Positions 58,262 to 64,000 of a stretch of DNA of 64,000 nt are shown piece by piece. The translations under genes were made by a program, and so were the position numbers. The notes beneath the pieces were generated by a model. The model was not told where the DNA came from. It did not search any database and saw nothing but the letters and a program-made list of their open reading frames with translations. The DNA lies in NCBI GenBank assembly GCA_964023205.1, contig OZ026839.1:18940386-19004385 (forward strand), read 5' to 3'. The number at the start of each line of letters is the position of its first letter. The first letter of the stretch is position 1. This DNA comes from Lutraria lutraria. Taxonomy: Eukaryota > Mollusca > Bivalvia > Venerida > Mactridae.

Positions 58262-59265
58262 TTAGCATTTTTTTTTATTTTTTTTTTATTATACCATATT
58301 TATATAGCCCTTTTTTCATGTAATTACACGTTCAAAAGTGCTGTACAATCACGATTACGACATGGTTAAAACAATATGTAATCATGAATACAAACATGTT
58401 AGTCAAAAATGATATGGGTAAAATATATACAACTATGGACAAATTTATAAGTCAACAAATCCACCATTAATTTATGAAGACAAGTAAGGTACACAATAAT
58501 TCTAAAATGATTCAAGTCCGGTTGGCTTCGTAAGCTGTTTGGCCAGTCCACACGCGCATTACTCCACCAGCCGGTGTTCACTGTTCACTACGCAACGTCA
58601 CTGAATGTTTACTAAAGGTACATTTAAATTAGTGTTTCAAGAACAGCGTCAAGATACCACTGCTACGAGAAACCGTCTCCAAAGGTATAAAGATACTACC
58701 TTTAAAGAGACCCCCATACTTCAAAGGAATTAAATACTATCTAAGAAGTAAAACCTAATAGCCTGAGTAAGCTTTTGTAAAATAGTGCGTTTTCAGCGCT
58801 TTCTTGAATGACGGTAGTGTTTTTCTGTCTCTGAGTGCTGTTGGCAGTGCATTCCAGAGCTTAGGTGCCGCGGCCGTGAAACATCGATCACCGAACGTGA
58901 CATTCCTCATCCTCGGCACAACTAGAAGAACAGAGTCATATTGAGACCTAAGCTGTCTTTGTGGAGTATATACTTCCAACATACTTCTGATGTAGCCAGG
59001 GGACTTTCCATTTAGTGCTTTGAATACATGAGTCAACACCTTGTACTCGACTCTGTATTGTACGGGAAGCCAGTGAAGATCCTTCAGCACAGGGGTGATG
59101 TGATTGTAACGTGGTGTCCGTGTGATGAGGCGGGCGGTTGTATTTTGAATATTTTGTAGTTTGTTCAGAATGATTTTTGGGGAACCGCACAGTAACGAAT
59201 TGCAGTAATCCTGCCTTGATGTTACTAACGAATTGATAAGGGATTTTGTTGCATCATCAATATTT
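58262..59265 (-). mobile_element. 5'-truncated LINE (L2/CR1-like), 3' end with RT C-terminus
   Basis: A minus-strand frame runs unbroken from about 59262 to 58755. It reads DYCNSLLCG, then NIQNTTARLITR, LHWLPVQYRVEYK, VFKALNGKSPGYI, RSQYDSVLLVVPR, FGDRCFTAAAPKLWNALP and a final SFKKALKTHYF. These are the signatures of the C-terminal tail of L2/CR1-type reverse transcriptases; the catalytic core is absent. The 3' UTR ends in 'GTACAGCACTTTTGAACGTG..GGGCTATATAAATATGGTATAAT', the typical end of such LINEs, at about 58290, before an A/T-rich tail. The intact frame suggests a fairly young insertion. Confidence 0.85.
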
Positions 59266-59544
59266 ATATATTATTTTAATTGTGGTGTAATTATATAATA
59301 AGTAGAAACCGATTTAGATGTTTACTATATTATAGAATTTGCCATTTTTTTGCATGCGGGATTTCGTGCAATAAAATGTATAAAAGAAATAAAAACTTTG
59401 AGAAAATAAATACATTTCTTCTTTCCTTTTTCTCTTTTAAAATACAAACAGGTACTATTAAGCGTGTATACATACATGTAACAAGAACAAACGTATTTCA
59501 ATGAATGAATTATAAAAAATATTATTTATCATAAATAAATAAAT

Positions 59545-60225
59545 TTGGTTCACCACTCGAATGCGATAAATATTTATTTGTGTTAATGTGCATATTTGTC
59601 ACACATGTTGTTTGAGAAGGGGCATTAGGGATCAAGCTAAGCAATTTCACATATTACCTATTTAATCTCATTATCAGATCAAAGGAATTATCGGTGTACA
59701 TAATTTTCACACATGTGGAAATGGTACTAGGGACACTTGTGATCTAGATTATTATGATGTTAGCTTGATAAGTGAGACAAAGGAGCAACGTCTTTGTTTC
59801 ATTCAGACTCTGTTTTTCAAACTACCAAGATGCAATAATTGCATTAATTAGATATATACCTATATTTGTTTTTCTAAACAGTTAATTTAGAAATTAATTT
59901 TCCCACCCCAACCCCTTCTCCACCAAATTATTTCATGCAATTTGTTTTAGTTACAAATATTGCGTATCAGTTTCATTGATCATTTGTTATAGTATTGATT
60001 GTGGTGGCGCTTTATATCCCCACCTTTGCTGTTATATATTTAGTTGTTATACATTGTATAACATTAATTATAGATTAATAGATTAAACCGTCATTTTAAT
60101 AAATAAAATGACATTTTCACAATATATGCTTTTTGTTGTTATATATCACAGCAAATAGAACCAACATCCCTATCAGTGGTAGTTGTAATTGTATTGTAAT
60201 AACGCTCGAGTGGTGAAGCAAATAT
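59545..60225. mobile_element. Possible MITE, inverted ends only
   Basis: TTGGTTCACCACTCGAATGCG (59547-59567) is mirrored by 'CGCTCGAGTGGTGAAGCAA' (60204-60222). Beyond about 20 bp no further arm homology is seen, and the interior is AT-rich. It may be a short-TIR element about 0.68 kb long or a chance pairing. Confidence 0.35.
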
Positions 60226-60429
60226 AAATGTACAATTATATATATATTAATTTAAAAAGAAAGTGTCATTGATTGAGTTCGAACCACTCACATCTGCTCC
60301 ATGTAAAAAAGACATGTATATGTACATGCCACCTTATCCAAAACACCACGACTCTGGTTCACGTGAATGATACTTTTCTACTGTTTTAAAATCATTTGGG
60401 CAATCAATTTACAGTGATTACCTTTACAA

Positions 60430-61640
60430 TGGTTTTGTCCAAAAATTCGACCTTGACTATAACAAAATTAAACTATACTCGTAATGTTTCTCCCGATGAC
60501 ATAAACAAAACTTTTAACGACCTAAATGAAGATACCTGTGTAAATCCATGCGAAAGTGTAAGTGAAACTTTAAGGAAGGCTAATTCTGTCCTAAATGGAT
60601 AACTCTGTGTTTGAATCATTCAGTAGTGGAGGCAGTGAGGGTGATAAAACAAGTGTTTCAAAACTTCAGGATGAATCTATAGTAGCTCTGAAAGCATTCT
60701 TGTTTACTTAAAACGGATTGATGCAAAATTGTCGCAGGTTGATGAGCGTTTAAATGAATTAGATGTGCTGGAAAAGAAAGTAAACAATTTCGAAACAGAG
60801 ATAAATGAACTTTGGACTTTTGTACACGATAATTTGAAGACTACAGATTCTAAAGTTTCACAATTATGTGACAGGGCTGATAGTGCTGAATTTTAACTTG
60901 GTATGGCACGAGATGATGTTTCACGGCTACAAAAAGAAAATGCGTCTTTGCAAGATAACCTATTATATGTACAGTCGCAAAGCATGCGCAGTACTTAACC
61001 TGATATTTGCTAACATCGCTGAAGAATCACAAGAAACATCTGCACATACTGAATCTACACTTCGCAGCTTTATGTTGAATAAGCTAAAATTGGCTCAGGA
61101 TCTTGTTAATAAGGTCAGATTCGAACGCGTACACCGCATGGGCCAGACAAATGCTATAAATTCCAGCAACCCGCGTAAGATCGTAGCAAAGTTTACCCTA
61201 TTCAAAGATCGTGAATTAGTACGTAGGCAAGGAAGACAACTGGAAGGCACCAGTTAGTTTATGTTTGAACAGCTCCCGAAGGAAATCGCCGAACGGAGAA
61301 AATCCTTATTACCGAAGCTCAAAGCTGCAGAAAGCCAAGGAAAGTCCGCGTGGCTAAGTTATGATACTTTACATATTGATGGTCACCCAGTCCGTAATGC
61401 AGCTGATTATCACATGAATGAGACTGAACGATCACTATCAATGTTGTCATGGAATATTAACGGTTGTTCATCCTCAATGAATAAATGTTTCTCTTTATCG
61501 ATTTATTGATCTATGTTATATCCTTTTCTTCTTTTTTGTTTATTTCTCACGTGTTTGTCATTGTTATTTTCATATGTTTGCAACAAGATACTTTGTGTAT
61601 ACGTGACTTAATAAAATTATGTTCTGTTCTGTTCTGATAA
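60430..61640 (+). mobile_element. LINE with ORF1 and a large ORF2 deletion
   Basis: ORF1 appears to begin at ATG 60597 (MDNSVFESFSSGG). After a frameshift near 60705 it continues through a coiled-coil-like stretch (LSQVDERLNELDVLEKKV) and a break near 60895. A long frame follows with LIFANIAEESQE, RFERVHRMGQ, KIVAKFTLFKDRELVRRQ, then MFEQLPKEIAERRKSLLP and HIDGHPVRN. The last part matches L1/Tx1-type ORF1 proteins (RNA-binding C-terminal domain). Immediately after it, SLSMLSWNINGC looks like the start of an ORF2 endonuclease, but this passes at once into 3' sequence ending AATAAAATTATGTTCTGTTCTGTTCTG. Thus nearly all of ORF2 is missing. A TAG (61255-61257) splits the RNA-binding region. Confidence 0.75.
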
Positions 61641-64000
61641 GTAACTATAGATAGAAATGAAAGGAAGTTGATTTAAAAAACAACATCAGGCTTAACTATC
61701 CTTTTTCAAGGTTAATTCATTGTTGTTTATATTTTCTTTAATAAGAATGGTTTTTTTGCAAACTGTGAGAAACATAACACTGACGTGCAGGGTGTCCGGG
61801 AAGAAAGGTAACACTTTCGTACATGTTTAATGTTCCTTTTAATTACAGATGAATGTATGATATACACATATATATATGTAGACCAAAGATGTGTCAGAAT
61901 ACCTTTTGAATATCTTTAGAGTTTGCTCTTTAATGCAAATTTGAACCAAAAGTAAATGTTTCATCCTTGACGTCGTTTTAGTAATTAATGACGTTTTTAG
62001 GAAACGGCCTTTCATCTGTTTGTGTCTGATCCCTAGTCCCGGTCATTATTCTAAAGTTTACCTCTCACATTCTACTGGAGTCAATGTTGGGCTGATCTTC
62101 GCATGCTTGATGTAGTGTTTCTTGCAGAGTGTAAATGAGGTATGGCCTCTTTGTGCTAAAGAGGTACTTTTAGAGCGCGGTTCGTACCATGAAGGGAAAG
62201 TTGTCTGAATTCTCATTTTAATATTGATGTTACTTATCACATAGTTTAATTTGCTATCATAGTATTCTGTTCAGGGTTATGTTTGAAATATTTGTGCTGC
62301 TGTGTTTTAATTATTGAATACTGTTTTTCTTTAATAGTGTTTAATTTAATAAGACACAGACCAACAAAAAGGGCGTATTCATCATAATTTTTATGACACA
62401 TGACGCAATGTACAATTGATTTGGGCAGCATGGAGAATTGTTTAAGAGGCATAGTGCAGCGCCATCCCAAAAATGCCTGGAGGAAACACTTTGATGATGT
62501 TTCTTACTTTGTCGTTAGTTTTTCTGATAATAACCACAGATACAAAACATATTTACGAGTTTATCTAAACTAATCATGTCGCCGTGAATCCTTACTTGTA
62601 AGGGATAAGAAATATTATTTAAAGATTCACATTTGACACAGACGAATGCAACAAATGCAAACTTGACACATAAAGATGATGTAAACGGATTACACAGAGT
62701 TTGTGCAACTTATGTCAGACTTAATATAACATTAAAAGTTAAATAATACTTGGTAATTTAATTCCATGCTGAGATATTAAGTATGTCCATTTTACTCGGT
62801 CAGTAGGGGGGGGGGGGGGGGGGCGTATTGCATGGATCCAGGGCGGGGCACGTGTTTCGCCCTCAAACATCGACTGACGCATTTACATCTTGTGATCTTT
62901 TTATATGTATATAAATTATACCCACTCGATAGAATTAAGATGATAAAATACGTTCAAGTAAATTAATTCTCAGGAAATCCGTACTTTTTCTATAAAAACA
63001 ACGTTGAATAACAACTGTTGTAGATATTAATGGGGATTAAGGGTTGAATAAAACGTTACAATACAGTTTATGATTCGTACGTATTGAACTACTATACTCA
63101 GTAAAAAAAGAAACTTTACATTATCCATGTACTGATATTTCAATGCTCATTAAAGAAATAACCAAGGACAGACATCGTGACATTTTAACTGTCCATCCCG
63201 TTGAAGAATTCCAGGGAAAACAACTCAGAATTACTGAACGGAAAGGGGAATAACTGATTTTTTAAAAACAGCATTATGGTTATTCAAACTATCCGTTCAT
63301 GGGATGTTGACCTGTTTTAATGCTGTAAACATCAATACACGTATTGTTGTAAAGAAAACAAGTTTGATACTGAAAGTGTCTAACCCTGATTAATGCAGTT
63401 TGAGTCAAACATTGATATGTTTCAAATTACCTCCCTTTGAATTGAAATAAGAGCATATTTACTGTTGCATTTTTTGGTCAACTGTTTGCATAAACTGTTA
63501 ATTTCTTGAACGAACTGTGTCGGCTGTAGTCCACTGCATATCATAACACTAATTACATCAATGCACGGGACCTTTAGGTGAATACACTGTCAACAAAATT
63601 AGCGTCAATGGAAATCTTACCTTACTTAAATAATTTTATGTAAAGTTTCTTTTTTTTTGTTGAGTATAGAATGCGTACTTCACAAATATAACTAATAGAA
63701 TATATTCATTTCATTAAGATACTGAACTTAAATTTTATTTCACATATACATATTATTAGGTACATATTTATACAAAACAGTTAATAATGATACACCGCTA
63801 AACAATGTATTATGTGACTTTTATCATAAAAATGAAATATTTCGAGAGCGGATGGAATTCCGTTCAATTGTTTTCACTCAAGTAATTAAAATGTTCAGTG
63901 TCTTAGCACGTTGCCTTTAGATAGACGAATGTTAATTATAACAACTTTATAGCACGTCCGTTACCTGCCACAGTAACCACAATCTAATATTGGTATATCT
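61641..64000. other. Right flank, no gene recognised
   Basis: AT-rich DNA. The frames at 62058-62240 and 62246-62470 (minus strand) have no domain. The only unusual feature is the G run listed separately. Confidence 0.4.
62806..62823 (+). repeat. Run of 18 G
   Basis: An uninterrupted 18-base G tract is followed by CG and, about 15 bp further on, a GC-rich 'CCAGGGCGGGGCACG' stretch, in otherwise AT-rich surroundings. It could fold into a G-quadruplex. Its length is prone to sequencing error. Confidence 0.9.

Noticed and set aside
60255..60350. tRNA-like sequence on the minus strand with GTGGTTCGAACTC
   Set aside because: A B-box-like word is present, but the acceptor and anticodon arms do not fold into a tRNA by eye; at most a worn SINE head.
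1..64000. CRISPR array, bacterial operon or prophage
   Set aside because: No direct-repeat and spacer pattern with regular unique spacers, no Shine-Dalgarno-led gene strings; SINEs, LINEs and spliced exons show the DNA is eukaryotic.

Overview
The window looks like AT-rich, gene-poor nuclear DNA from a marine bivalve mollusc. No bacterial signals (operons, Shine-Dalgarno sites, rRNA or tRNA operons) are present. Three repeat types that I recall from bivalve genomes support this assignment: a tRNA-derived SINE with clear A and B boxes (about 6752-7008), the 'GAGGGCCAAGATGGCCC' tandem element (5650-6125 and 16793-18090), and an insertion whose ends read CCCAGCAAACAC (12524-15432). I cannot name the species.

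Most of the window consists of mobile or foldback DNA. In order: an 8.3-kb element with about 0.5-kb terminal inverted repeats (TIRs) and a TA target duplication (1141-9474), carrying at least one exon that resembles an integrase-core transposase; a 10-kb cluster of small intronless genes (about 9.7-20.3 kb); a run of non-autonomous DNA elements and palindromes (25362-26827, 27271-28195, 28678-35090, 35452-37456, 41145-42140, 43561-43660, 44887-45083, 53030-55195); a broken peptidase-like gene on the minus strand (49976-50772); and three decayed LINE retrotransposons (about 55.9-56.7, 58.3-59.3 and 60.4-61.6 kb).

The most notable region is about 9.7-16.1 kb. It holds a TATA-binding-protein-like gene, a CARD-like gene and a protein made of two tandem PC4/p15 coactivator domains. 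All three are on the minus strand, small and intronless, and two have compact CCAAT plus TATA promoters. A short protein ending in a motif reminiscent of BECR-type (EndoU-like) nucleases lies just upstream of them. Two basal-transcription proteins together with a death-fold protein is a gene set expected of a DNA virus or virus-like element, so I interpret the region as an endogenised, decaying element of a type I do not recognise. Every recognisable gene in it is damaged: TBP by a frameshift and missing segment, CARD by a frameshift and stop, PC4 by a 2.9-kb transposon insertion. A 0.5-kb segment downstream of the first gene recurs near 19.6-20.2 kb in the same orientation and may mark the limits of the element.

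I see no intact, confidently identified host gene. Long AT-rich stretches between these features show nothing I can support.
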